A DNA stretch of 64,000 bases from Pseudomonas fragi. Its GTDB lineage: Bacteria > Pseudomonadota > Gammaproteobacteria > Pseudomonadales > Pseudomonadaceae. Of the stretch, positions 49,837-59,914 are shown in pieces; the first letter of the stretch is position 1; the number at the start of each line of letters is the position of its first letter. Both the position numbers and the translations under genes were made by a program. The stretch covers positions 4,424,501 through 4,488,500 of the forward strand of contig NZ_LT629783.1 in assembly GCF_900105835.1 (NCBI RefSeq), written 5' to 3'. The notes beneath the pieces were generated by a model that worked only from the letters and a program-made list of their open reading frames with translations, did no database searches and was not told the origin of the DNA.

Positions 49837-51177
49837 TTAGATCACTTCAGCCCACAGGTCATACTCGTCGGCGTCGGTGACGCGGCACATGATCTTGTCG
49901 CCCGGCTTGATGTCTTTCTCGGTGGCGATAAATACATTGCCGTCGATTTCCGGGGCGTCGAAGAAGCAACGGCCTACTGCGCCTTGCTCGTCGACTTCGT
50001 CGATCAGCACTTCGATTTCCTTGCCGATTTTCATCTGCAGGCGGGCAGCGCTGATGGCCTGCTGGTGGGCCATGAAGCGGTCCCAGCGATCCTGCTTGAC
50101 GTCGTCCGGCACGATGGCCGCATCCAGCAGGTTGGCCGGTGCGCCTTCTACCGGCGAGTACTGGAAGCAGCCTACGCGGTCCAGTTGGGCTTCGGTCAGC
50201 CAGTCGAGCAGGTACTGGAAGTCTTCTTCGGTTTCACCCGGGAAGCCGACGATAAAGGTCGAACGGATGATCAGTTCCGGGCAGATTTCGCGCCAGTTCT
50301 TGATCCGGGCCAGGGTCTTGTCTTCAAACGCAGGGCGTTTCATGGCCTTGAGCACTTTCGGGCTGGCGTGCTGGAACGGGATGTCCAGGTACGGCAGGAT
50401 CTTGCCGGCGGCCATCAGCGGGATCAGCTCGTCAACGTGCGGGTACGGGTAGACGTAGTGCAGGCGCACCCATACGCCCAGCGAGCTCAAGGCTTCGCAC
50501 AGTTCGGTCATGCGCGTCTTGACCGGCGCGCCGTTCCAGAAACCGGTGCGGTATTTGACGTCAACGCCATAGGCGCTGGTGTCCTGGGAAATCACCAGCA
50601 GCTCTTTTACGCCGGCCTTGACCAGGCGCTGGGCTTCGTCGAGCACGTCACCCACCGGGCGGCTGACCAGCTTGCCGCGCATCGACGGGATGATGCAGAA
50701 GCTGCAGCTGTGGTTGCAGCCTTCGGAAATCTTCAGGTAGGCGTAGTGGCGTGGTGTCAGCTTGACACCTTGTGGCGGTACCAGGTCGATCAGCGGGTTG
50801 TGATCCTGGCGCGGCGGCACTACCTGGTGCACGGCGTTGACCACCTGCTCGTACTGCTGCGGGCCGGTCACGGCCAGTACGCTCGGGTGGACGTCGCGAA
50901 TATTGCCTTCTTCGACGCCCATGCAGCCGGTCACGATGACCTTGCCGTTTTCCTTGATGGCTTCGCCGATCACTTCCAGGGATTCTGCCTTGGCGCTGTC
51001 GATGAAACCGCAGGTGTTGACCACCACGACGTCAGCGTCCTGATAGGTCGAGACGACGTCATAGCCTTCCATGCGCAGTTGGGTAAGGATGCGCTCGGAG
51101 TCGACCAGTGCTTTCGGGCAACCCAGGGAAACAAAGCCAACCTTTGGGTTGGCTGGCTTGGTGGTAACGGTGGACAT
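49837..51177 (-). CDS. rimO: Ribosomal protein S12 methylthiotransferase RimO
   Basis: Adds a methylthio group to Asp88 of ribosomal protein S12. 446 residues: an N-terminal UPF0004 domain ([18 protein letters not shown]), a radical SAM domain with the CxxxCxxC cluster site in [16 protein letters not shown], and a C-terminal TRAM domain (about residues 380-446). Three further cysteines in the N-terminal domain would bind the second cluster. It is a single gene divergent from kup. Confidence 0.95.
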   Translation of the reverse strand: MSTVTTKPANPKVGFVSLGCPKALVDSERILTQLRMEGYDVVSTYQDADVVVVNTCGFIDSAKAESLEVIGEAIKENGKVIVTGCMGVEEGNIRDVHPSVLAVTGPQQYEQVVNAVHQVVPPRQDHNPLIDLVPPQGVKLTPRHYAYLKISEGCNHSCSFCIIPSMRGKLVSRPVGDVLDEAQRLVKAGVKELLVISQDTSAYGVDVKYRTGFWNGAPVKTRMTELCEALSSLGVWVRLHYVYPYPHVDELIPLMAAGKILPYLDIPFQHASPKVLKAMKRPAFEDKTLARIKNWREICPELIIRSTFIVGFPGETEEDFQYLLDWLTEAQLDRVGCFQYSPVEGAPANLLDAAIVPDDVKQDRWDRFMAHQQAISAARLQMKIGKEIEVLIDEVDEQGAVGRCFFDAPEIDGNVFIATEKDIKPGDKIMCRVTDADEYDLWAEVI

Positions 51178-51481
51178 GGCGAACCTCGGTATGTAGTGAC
51201 GTTACATGCCCGTAAAGGCTGCACGACGAACGGGCGCTTATTGCGCCTCTGATCAAAAAAAGTGCGCAATTTTAGCTATGGTCAACGCACTTGACCAGCG
51301 TTATACGGGGATTTGCGACGAGTGCTGCGCTATGCTGCGCGCCGTTGCGAAAGCAGGGTTTTTAACTAACGTGATTTTGTAGGCAGGAGCCGTAGCTAAC
51401 ACTCGGGAAATCAGCGCATGCTGCTGATCAAATGTAGCGCAAGCCATTAAGAAACGCGGTCAATGGTCGTAGGAGTGGTTG
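51178..51481. other. Intergenic region between rimO and kup
   Basis: About 300 bases with promoter material for two divergent genes. No riboswitch, terminator or small RNA was recognised. The kup ribosome site AGGAG is at 51471. Confidence 0.5.
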
Positions 51482-53383
51482 ATGGGGCAGGCAAGCAGTC
51501 AGGCGGCAGAAGACGGTCACTCCAAGGCAAAGCCCATCGGGATGCTGGTTGCAGCAGTGGGTGTGGTGTACGGCGATATCGGTACCAGCCCGTTGTACAC
51601 CCTTAAAGAGGTGTTTTCCGGCGGGTATGGTGTTCAGGTCAATCACGACGGTGTGTTCGGGATATTGGCGCTGATCCTGTGGTCGCTGATCTGGGTGGTT
51701 TCGATCAAGTATGTGCTGTTTATTCTGCGGGCCGACAACGAAGGCGAGGGCGGCATCATGGCCCTCACCGCACTGGCCAGGCGGGCGGCGTCGCCTTATC
51801 CGCGGTTGCGTTCGGTGCTGGTGATCCTGGGGTTGATCGGCGCGGCGCTGTTTTACGGCGACAGCATGATTACCCCGGCGATCTCGGTGCTTTCCGCCGT
51901 AGAAGGGCTTGAGCTGGCATTTGACGGCCTGGAGCATTGGGTCGTGCCGCTGGCCTTGATTGTGCTGGTGCTGCTGTTTCTGATTCAACGCCATGGCACG
52001 GCCAGTATCGGCAAGCTGTTCGGGCCGGTGATGGTGGTGTGGTTTGTGGTGTTGGGCGGGCTGGGGATTCACGGCATCGTGCAGCACCCTGAAGTGCTCA
52101 ATGCGCTGAACCCGATATGGGGTGTGCGCTTCTTTGTGTCTCACCCGGGCATGGGCGTGGCCATTTTGGGCGCCGTGGTGCTGGCGCTGACCGGTGCCGA
52201 GGCGCTGTATGCCGACATGGGCCACTTTGGCCGCAAGCCGATTGCTCGGGCCTGGTTCATTCTGGTGTTGCCGGCGCTGGTGCTGAACTATTTCGGCCAG
52301 GGTGCCTTGCTGCTGGAAAACCCGGAGGCGGCGCGCAACCCGTTCTACCTGCTGGCACCGGCCTGGGCGCTGATTCCCTTGGTGGGGCTGGCCACGCTGG
52401 CGACGGTGATTGCCTCCCAGGCAGTGATTTCCGGGGCTTTCTCCCTGACCCATCAGGCCATTCAACTGGGCTATATCCCGCGTATGCATATCCAGCACAC
52501 GTCCAGCGCCGAGCAGGGGCAGATTTACATTGGCGCGGTGAACTGGTCGCTGATGGTCGGGGTGATCTTGCTGGTGCTGGGCTTTGAGTCTTCTGGCGCC
52601 CTGGCTTCGGCCTACGGGGTGGCGGTGACCGGGACCATGCTGATTACCAGTATTCTGGTGTCGGCAGTGATGCTGCTGCTGTGGAAGTGGCCACCTGTTC
52701 TGGCCGTGCCAGTGTTGATCGGCTTTCTGCTGGTGGATGGCCTGTTCTTTATCGCCAACGTGCCGAAAATCTTCCAGGGCGGGGCATTCCCAGTACTGGC
52801 GGGGATTGTGCTGTTTGCCCTGATGACCACCTGGCGGCGCGGCAAGCAACTGCTGGTGGACCGTCTGGATGAAAGCGCGCTGCCACTGCCACTGTTTATC
52901 AGCAGCATCCGGGTGCAGCCGCCCCATCGAGTCAAGGGTACCGCCGTGTTTCTGACCGCACGCCCGGATGCCGTGCCCCATGCGCTGTTGCACAACCTGC
53001 TGCATAACCAGGTGCTGCACGAGCAGGTGGTATTGCTGACGGTGGTCAACGAAGATTCGCCACGGGTACCGGCTTCACGGCGCTTTGAGGTGGATGCCTA
53101 TGGTGACGGGTTTTTCCGGGTGATCCTGCACTTCGGCTTTATGGACGAGCCGGATGTGCCTGAGGCGCTGAAGCTGTGCCATCTCGATGAGCTGGATTTC
53201 AGCCCGATGCGCACCACTTACTTCCTGAGCCGGGAGACCGTGATTGCCTCCAAGCTTGTGGGTATGGCCCGTTGGCGTGAGGGGTTGTTCGCCTTTATGC
53301 TCAAGAATGCCAACAGCAATCTGCGCTTCTTCAAGCTGCCGCTGAACCGGGTGATTGAGTTGGGGACGCAGGTCGAGATGTAG
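51482..53383 (+). CDS. kup: Low-affinity potassium transporter Kup
   Basis: A 633-residue potassium/proton symporter from the ATG at 51482 (MGQASSQ). The N-terminal signature [19 protein letters not shown] is diagnostic of the KUP family. About 12 helices fill the first two thirds; the long hydrophilic C-terminus is normal for Kup and contains [13 protein letters not shown] and [12 protein letters not shown]. It ends in a terminator and a REP pair before the convergent VirJ-type gene. Confidence 0.95.
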   Translation: MGQASSQAAEDGHSKAKPIGMLVAAVGVVYGDIGTSPLYTLKEVFSGGYGVQVNHDGVFGILALILWSLIWVVSIKYVLFILRADNEGEGGIMALTALARRAASPYPRLRSVLVILGLIGAALFYGDSMITPAISVLSAVEGLELAFDGLEHWVVPLALIVLVLLFLIQRHGTASIGKLFGPVMVVWFVVLGGLGIHGIVQHPEVLNALNPIWGVRFFVSHPGMGVAILGAVVLALTGAEALYADMGHFGRKPIARAWFILVLPALVLNYFGQGALLLENPEAARNPFYLLAPAWALIPLVGLATLATVIASQAVISGAFSLTHQAIQLGYIPRMHIQHTSSAEQGQIYIGAVNWSLMVGVILLVLGFESSGALASAYGVAVTGTMLITSILVSAVMLLLWKWPPVLAVPVLIGFLLVDGLFFIANVPKIFQGGAFPVLAGIVLFALMTTWRRGKQLLVDRLDESALPLPLFISSIRVQPPHRVKGTAVFLTARPDAVPHALLHNLLHNQVLHEQVVLLTVVNEDSPRVPASRRFEVDAYGDGFFRVILHFGFMDEPDVPEALKLCHLDELDFSPMRTTYFLSRETVIASKLVGMARWREGLFAFMLKNANSNLRFFKLPLNRVIELGTQVEM

Positions 53384-53401
53384 CCCCATCCAGGTACCAT
53401 G

Positions 53402-53440
53402 AAAAAGCCCCGGCTCGCGAGAGTCGGGGCTTTTTTGCTG
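53402..53440. terminator. Terminator of kup
   Basis: Stem AAAAAGCCCCG/CGGGGCTTTTTT, 18 bases after the kup stop. Confidence 0.85.
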
Positions 53441-53457
53441 ATAGCGGGGCGTATGAC

Positions 53458-53544
53458 TGTGGGAGCGGGCTTGCTCGCGATGCAGGCGGCTCGGTGCATC
53501 TGACACACCGAGTAGAGGCTATCGCGAGCAAGCCCGCTCCCACA
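53458..53544. repeat. REP pair between kup and the VirJ-type gene
   Basis: Inverted arms TGTGGGAGCGGGCTTGCTCG and complement between convergent genes. Confidence 0.92.
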
Positions 53545-53553
53545 AAGGCTGGC

Positions 53554-54834
53554 TTATTGGGCAGTCACCTGATGCTTCTTGATCAGGTCCACCAGGCGCT
53601 GGGCCAGGGCCGGGTAGTTCTCGTCGAAGTGATGGCCGCCAGGCAGCTTGAGGCTTTCGCCGACTGCTGTCTTGGCAGTACAGCCACTTTCATCGACCTC
53701 TTCTGCACCATAGATGCACACCACTTTGCTGGCCGGCAGTTTGGACATTTCTTCGCCGGTATCCGCTTCTGCGCCGGCCTTGCCCAGCCAGCCATCAACA
53801 TGGATCTCAAAACTGCCACTGCGGGCAAAGGCCAGCAACATGATCGAGTCGACGCGCTTTTGCTCGGCCTCAGGCAGGCGGTTATAGGTGGCTGGCAACA
53901 CATCGGCGCCAAACGAATAACCCACCAGCACAAAGCGCTGGGTGCCCCATTTCTGCCGGTAGTGCTGCATCAGCTCGGTGAGGTCGGTGGCGCTTTGCTC
54001 AGGTGACTTGTGCTGCCAGTAGTAGCGCAGCATGTCGATGCCCACCACCGGGTAGCCGATCTTGGCCATTTCGCCCGCCACGTCGCGGTCCAGGTCGCGC
54101 CAGCCGCCATCACCGGAGAGGAACAGGGTCACGGTGCTGTTTTGCTGGCCGGCAGGCACTTCGACCACCGGCATGCTCAGCCCGCCGTTCTCATCGCCCA
54201 CCAGGATCTTGCGCAACTCGTTGCTCAGCACTTGTGGGTAGTGAATGTCGTAGTCGCTGATGCTGGTCTGCGCGTTCGGCTGATCGCGAACGAAAGCGGC
54301 GCTCGGGTCGTCAGGGTTGTCGTTCCAGGCCACCAGCCAGTTACCGTGAGTCGCGGTTTTCGGAACGGGCAGGGCGCAGCCGGGTTCTTCCAGCTTGAAA
54401 CCGACCGACACGGCCTGGGCCTTGTCATTGGTTTGCTCGGCCAGCCAGCGCCAGGCCAGGGTCGCCCCGGGGCCGATACCGCTGACCAGGGTAGCCGGGC
54501 CCTTGAGTTGTTGCAGCGCAGTTTGCAGGGCTTGCTGTTGCAGGGTGCAGTCGTCCTTGGGCAGGATCACCTGGACGACTTGCGCCTTGCCGCCACGGCT
54601 CAGGGCCATCAGTTGCTTATCGTTGAGGGCCTCTTCGGCCGGAGTGGCAATAACCACCCGGGCCTGGGCTTTCTGGCCGGGAATGACATTGGTCAGGGTC
54701 GAGCCATCAGTTTGGCTCAGGTGTTCAACCGTTGGCTGCGGTGCGGGGCGATTCCACCACCAATAGCCGCCTGCAGCAAGCGCGACCAGAACTATCAAGG
54801 CAAGCAACAAAAACCGCCAGGAACGATGTTTCAT
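53554..54834 (-). CDS. VirJ/AcvB-type periplasmic hydrolase, probable aminoacyl-phosphatidylglycerol hydrolase
   Basis: A 426-residue protein with an N-terminal membrane anchor (WRFLLLALIVLVALAAGG) and a VirJ domain. An alpha/beta-hydrolase nucleophile elbow GYSFGAD lies at about residue 320, and a late His at LKLPGGHHFDENY completes the expected triad. A second, weaker half (SGIGPGATLAWRW) resembles the doubled AcvB layout. PA0919 of P. aeruginosa, beside the MprF homologue PA0920, hydrolyses alanyl-phosphatidylglycerol; AcvB acts on lysyl-PG. Its start overlaps the mprF stop by one base. Confidence 0.85.
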   Translation of the reverse strand: MKHRSWRFLLLALIVLVALAAGGYWWWNRPAPQPTVEHLSQTDGSTLTNVIPGQKAQARVVIATPAEEALNDKQLMALSRGGKAQVVQVILPKDDCTLQQQALQTALQQLKGPATLVSGIGPGATLAWRWLAEQTNDKAQAVSVGFKLEEPGCALPVPKTATHGNWLVAWNDNPDDPSAAFVRDQPNAQTSISDYDIHYPQVLSNELRKILVGDENGGLSMPVVEVPAGQQNSTVTLFLSGDGGWRDLDRDVAGEMAKIGYPVVGIDMLRYYWQHKSPEQSATDLTELMQHYRQKWGTQRFVLVGYSFGADVLPATYNRLPEAEQKRVDSIMLLAFARSGSFEIHVDGWLGKAGAEADTGEEMSKLPASKVVCIYGAEEVDESGCTAKTAVGESLKLPGGHHFDENYPALAQRLVDLIKKHQVTAQ

Positions 54835-57479
54835 TAACGTTTCACCAATCCAGTCAAGCCGCCTGCAATCAGGGCGGCGGTATCAGCCAGTGCCACCAGC
54901 GGATCAAGTCCGGCGGGCACGGCCATGTAACGAGGTTCCCAGTCGGGCTGGAATTTGTCTTTAAAGCGGCGCAAACCCTGGAAGTTGTACAGGTGCTCGC
55001 CGCGCTGGAACAACATCGAGCCCAAACGCTGGGTCAAGGGTGCGCCGCGACGCGGTTGCAGGCCGGACAGAGGTACCATCCCCAGGCTGAAACGGGCGTA
55101 TCCATGCTTTTTATAATGCTGAATCAGGCCGACCATCATAAATTCCATGGTCAGTTTCGGCGCGTCCGGGTGGGCACGCATCAGGTCCAGGCTCGACAGC
55201 TCATGGCTGTGGGTCTCAAGCAGGTTGGCAAAGGCCACCGGTTTGCCTTCAAAGCGAATAATGGCCACGCGAAAGTGCTTGATGTAGTCCTCGCTGAAAC
55301 GTCCCAGGGAGAAGCCTTTTTCCCGCACGTTCTTGCCGGTGAGCCAGGCGTCGGAGATGACCTTGAGCTCATCCATCGGCGCTTCGCCCGGCTCGTGGAT
55401 TTCCAGTGACAGGCCGTCACGGGTGCCACGGTTCCAGGTGTAGCGCAGGTCTTTCATCTCTTTGCCCTTGGATTCGAGATCAAAGCGGTGTAAATCGACG
55501 CGGGCTTCTTCGCCCAGCTTGATCGCGGTGAGGCCGATGTCCATGTAGAACGGCAGGTTCTCGGCGCGTACCTGATAGAACACAGGGCGGGCGTGGACGG
55601 TGTCGCACAGGTCGCGAAATTGCCAGATCAATTCGGCACGTTGCTGGGGCGGACCGATCGGGTCGTACAGCGCCACCAGGCTGCGCCCGCGACGGGCGTA
55701 CATCAGGAAGGCGTTGTCGTCGGGGTGGAACAGCAGGGCCTTGTCGCCGGTGAGTGCGAGGCCGCCGTCGGGCTGGTCGGAGGCGAGGATGATCTTGCTG
55801 GCCTTTTCCAGTTCAGCGGCATCGGGCAGGTGGATCACCGGGCGGGCGGTGCGCAGCAGCCAGGTCAGGGACACGACCACCAGCAGCACGGCTGCACCCA
55901 GCAGCGAGCGCAGGCCCCGTGGCGCGTCCGAGTCGAGGGTGAACTGCCACCACAGTTGATGGCTGTACGGAACATCCTGATAGGCGAACAGCAGCAGCCA
56001 GATCGAGGCACCCAGTACGCAGATGCTGGCGACCAGATACAACGGCGAAAATGGCAGCTCGGTCAGGCGGCTCGGGCGGTAGAAAGAACGGCGGAACAAG
56101 CCCAGCAGGCTGGCGGTCAGGACCAGGACGGTTGCCTCTTCCCAGTCGAAGCCTTTAAGCAGGGACAGTACGGCGCCGACCAGCAGCAGGATCGTGGTCA
56201 GCATCCAGGCGGCGGACAGGCGCCGGCGCAAGCCCTGGGCCAGCAGCAGGCAGAGCACGCCGATCAGGCTGGCGCCAAAGTGCGAGGCGTCGACCAGGCG
56301 GTGGGGGATCAGGAAGCCGATGTGTTCAAGGCGCGTGTCAATCTCGGGTGTGGCGCCGGAAAACAGCAGGACCACGCCAGACATGAATACCAGCACGGCC
56401 AGCACCGGAGCGGCCAGACCGGAGGCTACCCGCAGGCTTTGCCGGGTCTGGATCAGGCGCTGGGCTTCGTTCATCAGCAGCATCAGGCAGGCAATCAGCA
56501 GCGGCAGAATCACATAGATCATGCGATACAGCAGCAGGGCGGCGGCCAGTGGCGCGGCCCCGAGCTTGTCGGCGAAGGCGGCCAGCAATATTGCCTCGAA
56601 CACCCCGACACCGCCGGGTACATGGCTGAGCACGCCGGCCGCCAGGGCCAGCAGGTAAACCAGCATAAATGCGCCAAAGGGCGGTGCTTCAGGCAGCAGC
56701 AGGTACAGCACGGTGGCGGCGGCTGCGACGTCCAGCGCGGTAATGACCAGTTGCAGCAAGGTCAGGCGCGGGCTGGGCAGGCGCAGGGTTCGGCGTCCGG
56801 CTTTGACCAGCAGGTTGTCGGGGATCGGTTGCTCGGGCAGGCGCCGGCGGTAGATGCCCAGCGCCAGCAAGGCAAACAGAGCCAGCACCGCGAAAGCAAT
56901 AGCACCTAATATCCAGGCCGGCATATGCAGGGCGGCGGAAGCTGCTGGCAGGTTGCTTAGAGTGGCCAGTGCCGCCAGGGGTGGCAAGGCGCAGCCCAGC
57001 GACAGGCTGGCAAACAGCGTCATATGGGCGACTTCGGAAGCCCCCGCGCCGTATCGTGCGTACAAGCGATAGCGCACGGAGCCGCCAGACAGCAGCGACA
57101 GGCCGATGGCATTGCCAATGGCAAAGGCGGTGAAGCCGCCCAGTGCCAGGGTTTTGGGTGGCAGTTTTACCCCCGCATAGCGGCTGGCTGACCACTCGTA
57201 ACCGAGCAGAATTACAAAGCCCACGGCTGTAGCTGCCACTGCACCGAAGAGGGCGGGCTTGGGGACTTCCAGGATCGAGTCATGCAGGGCGTAGAGGTCA
57301 AGCTCGCTTAACAGATGGCGACAGGCAATCAACGCTATGGCAAACAGCAGCAGCGTCAATGCGAGGCCAATCGGTTGGCGGTACTTGCTCAGCAAATCCA
57401 GCCAGCGCAAACGGGTCGCGGCAATGGGGTGGGCTGCTGTAACGGCTTCTTTGGGTTCTGGCGAGTTATCGGGCATCAA
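54834..57479 (-). CDS. mprF: Aminoacyl-phosphatidylglycerol synthase/flippase MprF
   Basis: An 881-residue membrane protein that adds an amino acid from aminoacyl-tRNA to phosphatidylglycerol and moves it to the outer leaflet, lowering surface charge. The first 500 residues have about 14 hydrophobic segments (flippase and helper region). The C-terminal third is the cytosolic tRNA-dependent transferase domain with DDNAFLMYARRGRSLVALYDPIG and LGMVPLSGLQPRRGAPL. Ala versus Lys specificity cannot be read here; the P. aeruginosa homologue uses Ala. It is co-transcribed with the hydrolase gene. Confidence 0.92.
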   Translation of the reverse strand: MMPDNSPEPKEAVTAAHPIAATRLRWLDLLSKYRQPIGLALTLLLFAIALIACRHLLSELDLYALHDSILEVPKPALFGAVAATAVGFVILLGYEWSASRYAGVKLPPKTLALGGFTAFAIGNAIGLSLLSGGSVRYRLYARYGAGASEVAHMTLFASLSLGCALPPLAALATLSNLPAASAALHMPAWILGAIAFAVLALFALLALGIYRRRLPEQPIPDNLLVKAGRRTLRLPSPRLTLLQLVITALDVAAAATVLYLLLPEAPPFGAFMLVYLLALAAGVLSHVPGGVGVFEAILLAAFADKLGAAPLAAALLLYRMIYVILPLLIACLMLLMNEAQRLIQTRQSLRVASGLAAPVLAVLVFMSGVVLLFSGATPEIDTRLEHIGFLIPHRLVDASHFGASLIGVLCLLLAQGLRRRLSAAWMLTTILLLVGAVLSLLKGFDWEEATVLVLTASLLGLFRRSFYRPSRLTELPFSPLYLVASICVLGASIWLLLFAYQDVPYSHQLWWQFTLDSDAPRGLRSLLGAAVLLVVVSLTWLLRTARPVIHLPDAAELEKASKIILASDQPDGGLALTGDKALLFHPDDNAFLMYARRGRSLVALYDPIGPPQQRAELIWQFRDLCDTVHARPVFYQVRAENLPFYMDIGLTAIKLGEEARVDLHRFDLESKGKEMKDLRYTWNRGTRDGLSLEIHEPGEAPMDELKVISDAWLTGKNVREKGFSLGRFSEDYIKHFRVAIIRFEGKPVAFANLLETHSHELSSLDLMRAHPDAPKLTMEFMMVGLIQHYKKHGYARFSLGMVPLSGLQPRRGAPLTQRLGSMLFQRGEHLYNFQGLRRFKDKFQPDWEPRYMAVPAGLDPLVALADTAALIAGGLTGLVKR

Positions 57480-57697
57480 TCACCTCGTGGATCGTGCGCG
57501 ATAGGATGGAGGCATAGGCTCAAGTTACCAATCCTTTTGGTCAAAATATTTCTAAATGTGTTCAGCCGTTTGCCTGAGGTTCAGGATTGGTCTGAGAAAA
57601 AAGGGTAATTGCTGGCGGACAGCATAGACGAGGGGACTTTCAGAAATATGACGTTTAATGTCAATAAACGCCTGATAGAGACTTTTCGAGCACGCAC

Positions 57698-57729
57698 AAA
57701 AAAGGCCACTCTTTCGAGTAGCCTTTTTT
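57698..57729 (-). terminator. Terminator of initiator tRNA copy 1
   Basis: Stem AAAAAAGGCCACT around TTTCG and closing AGTAGCCTTTTTT, directly 3' of the tRNA. The same hairpin follows all three copies. Confidence 0.85.
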
Positions 57730-57735
57730 GATGTT

Positions 57736-57812
<77 letters not shown>

Positions 57813-57824
57813 TCTGTGTGGTGG

Positions 57825-57852
57825 ATTCTACAGCGGATCGTACAGGTGTCAA
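57825..57852 (-). promoter_or_regulatory. Sigma-70 promoter of initiator tRNA copy 1
   Basis: TTGACA (57847-57852) and TAGAAT (57825-57830), 16 bases apart, read on the minus strand, a near-consensus promoter just upstream of the tRNA. Confidence 0.8.
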
Positions 57853-57937
57853 CCCTTAAATCACGTAAGCGCTTGAAATACCCGGTTTTAATCCATTTCC
57901 TGCAATTGCCAGGAGAAGGGCAAAAACACTCGGGCAC

Positions 57938-57968
57938 AAAAAAGGCCACTCTTTCGAGCAGCCTTTTA
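57938..57968 (-). terminator. Terminator of initiator tRNA copy 2
   Basis: Same AAAAAAGGCCACT-TTTCG hairpin, with a shorter T run and a small sequence change (GAGCAGCC). Confidence 0.75.
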
Positions 57969-57973
57969 ATGTT

Positions 57974-58050
<77 letters not shown>

Positions 58051-58062
58051 TCTGTGGGGCGC

Positions 58063-58090
58063 ACTCTACAGTGATGAGCGGGGGTGTCAA
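58063..58090 (-). promoter_or_regulatory. Sigma-70 promoter of initiator tRNA copy 2
   Basis: TTGACA (58085-58090) and TAGAGT (58063-58068), 16 bases apart on the minus strand. Confidence 0.7.
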
Positions 58091-58156
58091 CCTTTAATGC
58101 GTAAATGAGCTAAATAAGATCAAAGCAGGCATGATTTTTGGATATGGCAGTTCGGT

Positions 58157-58316
58157 CTGTAGCCGCTGCCGAGGTACGAGGCTGCGTTGGCGTGGTGCGG
58201 CACTCCGACGAAGCCGTCGTAAGTCAGGCGCTATGGAGTGTCAGGTTTGTTGAGTGCCAGGGCTTGGCGACGACTGCGTCGCCGATCGCAGCCTCGTACC
58301 TCGGCAGCGGCTACAG
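58157..58316. repeat. 160-bp element with perfect 30-base terminal inverted repeats
   Basis: The arms CTGTAGCCGCTGCCGAGGTA...GGCTGCG (58157-58186) and its exact complement (58287-58316) flank an interior with a second, imperfect stem. It sits between tRNA copies 2 and 3 and accounts for most of the extra spacing there. It is another dispersed Pseudomonas repeat class, unlike the REP copies. Confidence 0.9.
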
Positions 58317-58346
58317 GTTGGGTGGCAGCACAAAACACGCGCGCAC

Positions 58347-58377
58347 AAAAAAGGCCACTCTTTCGAGTAGCCTTTTT
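58347..58377 (-). terminator. Terminator of initiator tRNA copy 3
   Basis: The same AAAAAAGGCCACT-TTTCG-AGTAGCCTTTTT hairpin as copy 1. Confidence 0.8.
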
Positions 58378-58384
58378 CGATGTT

Positions 58385-58461
<77 letters not shown>

Positions 58462-58473
58462 TCTGTGGGGTGG

Positions 58474-58501
58474 ATTCTACAGCGATACGCTGGGCTGTCA
58501 A
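58474..58501 (-). promoter_or_regulatory. Sigma-70 promoter of initiator tRNA copy 3
   Basis: TTGACA and TAGAAT, 16 bases apart, on the minus strand. Confidence 0.8.
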
Positions 58502-58675
58502 ACGTTAATTTAGAAAAATTCGTTATGCGTCAATTGCTTAGCTAGAAAATACAGCGATAAAAAGCCCTGCAGGCCCTGTTCTGTATGGGGTGTAGCTCTA
58601 TTGGGGCTATAGATTCGATTGAAAAAAACAATTCAGCGGCGTTTTTCCCGCGTCTGTCGGGGAGAATCAAGACTA

Positions 58676-58691
58676 CTGGTGCTATATACAG
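58676..58691. promoter_or_regulatory. LexA (SOS) box of dinB
   Basis: CTGGTGCTATATACAG fits CTG-N10-CAG with a strong TATATACAG half, about 60 bases before the dinB start. Confidence 0.85.
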
Positions 58692-58749
58692 TTCGCGGTG
58701 ACATACTTGCGCGATGTATTGCCTACTCCATTGAAGAACACTGCCCTAC

Positions 58750-59811
58750 ATGACGCAGCGCAAAATCATCCACGTCGACTGTGACTGTTTCTACGCCGCT
58801 ATTGAGATGCGCGATGACCCGAGCCTGGCAAACAAGCCGATGGCGGTCGGGGGCTCTTCTGATCGACGTGGGGTGATCGCCACCTGCAATTACGAAGCGC
58901 GCGCCTATGGTGTGCGCTCGGCAATGTCATCCCGGCATGCCCTCAAGCTGTGTCCGGACCTGGTCATCGTCAGCGGCAGGATGGATGCCTATAAAGAAGC
59001 GTCCAGAGAAATCCACGGCATCCTGCGTGATTACACCGAGCTGATCGAGCCGCTGTCCCTGGATGAGGCTTACCTGGACGTGTCCGACAGCCCGCACTTT
59101 GCCGGCAGTGCCACGCGCATCGCCCAGGATATCCGCCGACGCGTGTCCAATCAGTTGCATATCACCGTGTCGGCCGGGGTGGCACCCAACAAGTTTCTGG
59201 CCAAGATCGCCAGTGACTGGCGCAAGCCCAACGGTTTGTTCGTGATTACCCCGGACCAGGTCGATGATTTTGTCTCGGCGTTGCCGGTCAATAAACTGCA
59301 TGGCGTGGGTAAGGTCACGGCCGACAAGCTTGGGCGCCTGGGCATCGAGACCTGCCTGCAGCTGCGGGACTGGAACAAACTGGCGCTGGTGCGGGAATTT
59401 GGCAGTTTTGGTGAGCGGTTATGGGGGTTGGCGCGGGGGATTGATGAGCGGCTGGTGCAAAGTGACAGTCGGCGTCAGTCAGTCAGTGTGGAAAACACTT
59501 ACGATACGGATTTGCCTGATCTGGCCAGTTGCCTGGAGAAGCTCCCGGAGCTGCTCGAGACCTTGAACCGGCGTATTGACCGTATCGACAGCAGTTATCG
59601 TCCCGGCAAGCCATTCGTCAAAGTGAAATTCCATGACTTTACCCAGACTACGCTGGAGCAGTCCGGTGCAGGGCGCGATCTTGAGAGTTATCAGGGGTTG
59701 TTGAGCCAGGCGTTTGCACGCGGCGCCAGGCCCGTGCGATTGCTCGGGCTTGGCGTGCGTTTGCATGATTTGAACAATGGGTTCGAGCAGCTGGAGCTGT
59801 TCAAGGGGTAG
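58750..59811 (+). CDS. dinB: DNA polymerase IV
   Basis: A Y-family translesion polymerase of 353 residues, the standard DinB length. Catalytic acidic residues are in IIHVDCDCFYAAIEMRDDP (first motif) and LSLDEAYLDVSD (second motif). The helix-hairpin-helix region reads KLHGVGKVTADKLGRLGI, and the little-finger domain follows from about residue 240. The C-terminal clamp-binding peptide is plausibly FEQLELF. It is controlled by the LexA box upstream. Confidence 0.96.
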   Translation: MTQRKIIHVDCDCFYAAIEMRDDPSLANKPMAVGGSSDRRGVIATCNYEARAYGVRSAMSSRHALKLCPDLVIVSGRMDAYKEASREIHGILRDYTELIEPLSLDEAYLDVSDSPHFAGSATRIAQDIRRRVSNQLHITVSAGVAPNKFLAKIASDWRKPNGLFVITPDQVDDFVSALPVNKLHGVGKVTADKLGRLGIETCLQLRDWNKLALVREFGSFGERLWGLARGIDERLVQSDSRRQSVSVENTYDTDLPDLASCLEKLPELLETLNRRIDRIDSSYRPGKPFVKVKFHDFTQTTLEQSGAGRDLESYQGLLSQAFARGARPVRLLGLGVRLHDLNNGFEQLELFKG

Positions 59812-59825
59812 GTCGGTTTGCTTGT

Positions 59826-59912
59826 TGTGGGAGCGGGCTTGCTCGCGATGCAGGCACTGCGGTCTGTCAGGAAAACTTCAGCGATATCATCGCGGGCAAG
59901 CCCGCTCCCACA
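59826..59912. repeat. REP pair between dinB and the lipoprotein gene
   Basis: Inverted arms TGTGGGAGCGGGCTTGCTCG and complement between convergent genes. Confidence 0.92.
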
Positions 59913-59914
59913 CG

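Noticed and set aside
51428..53020. Open frame of 530 codons on the minus strand inside kup
   Set aside because: Antisense shadow with Gln/His/Arg-rich low complexity; kup is unmistakable on the plus strand.
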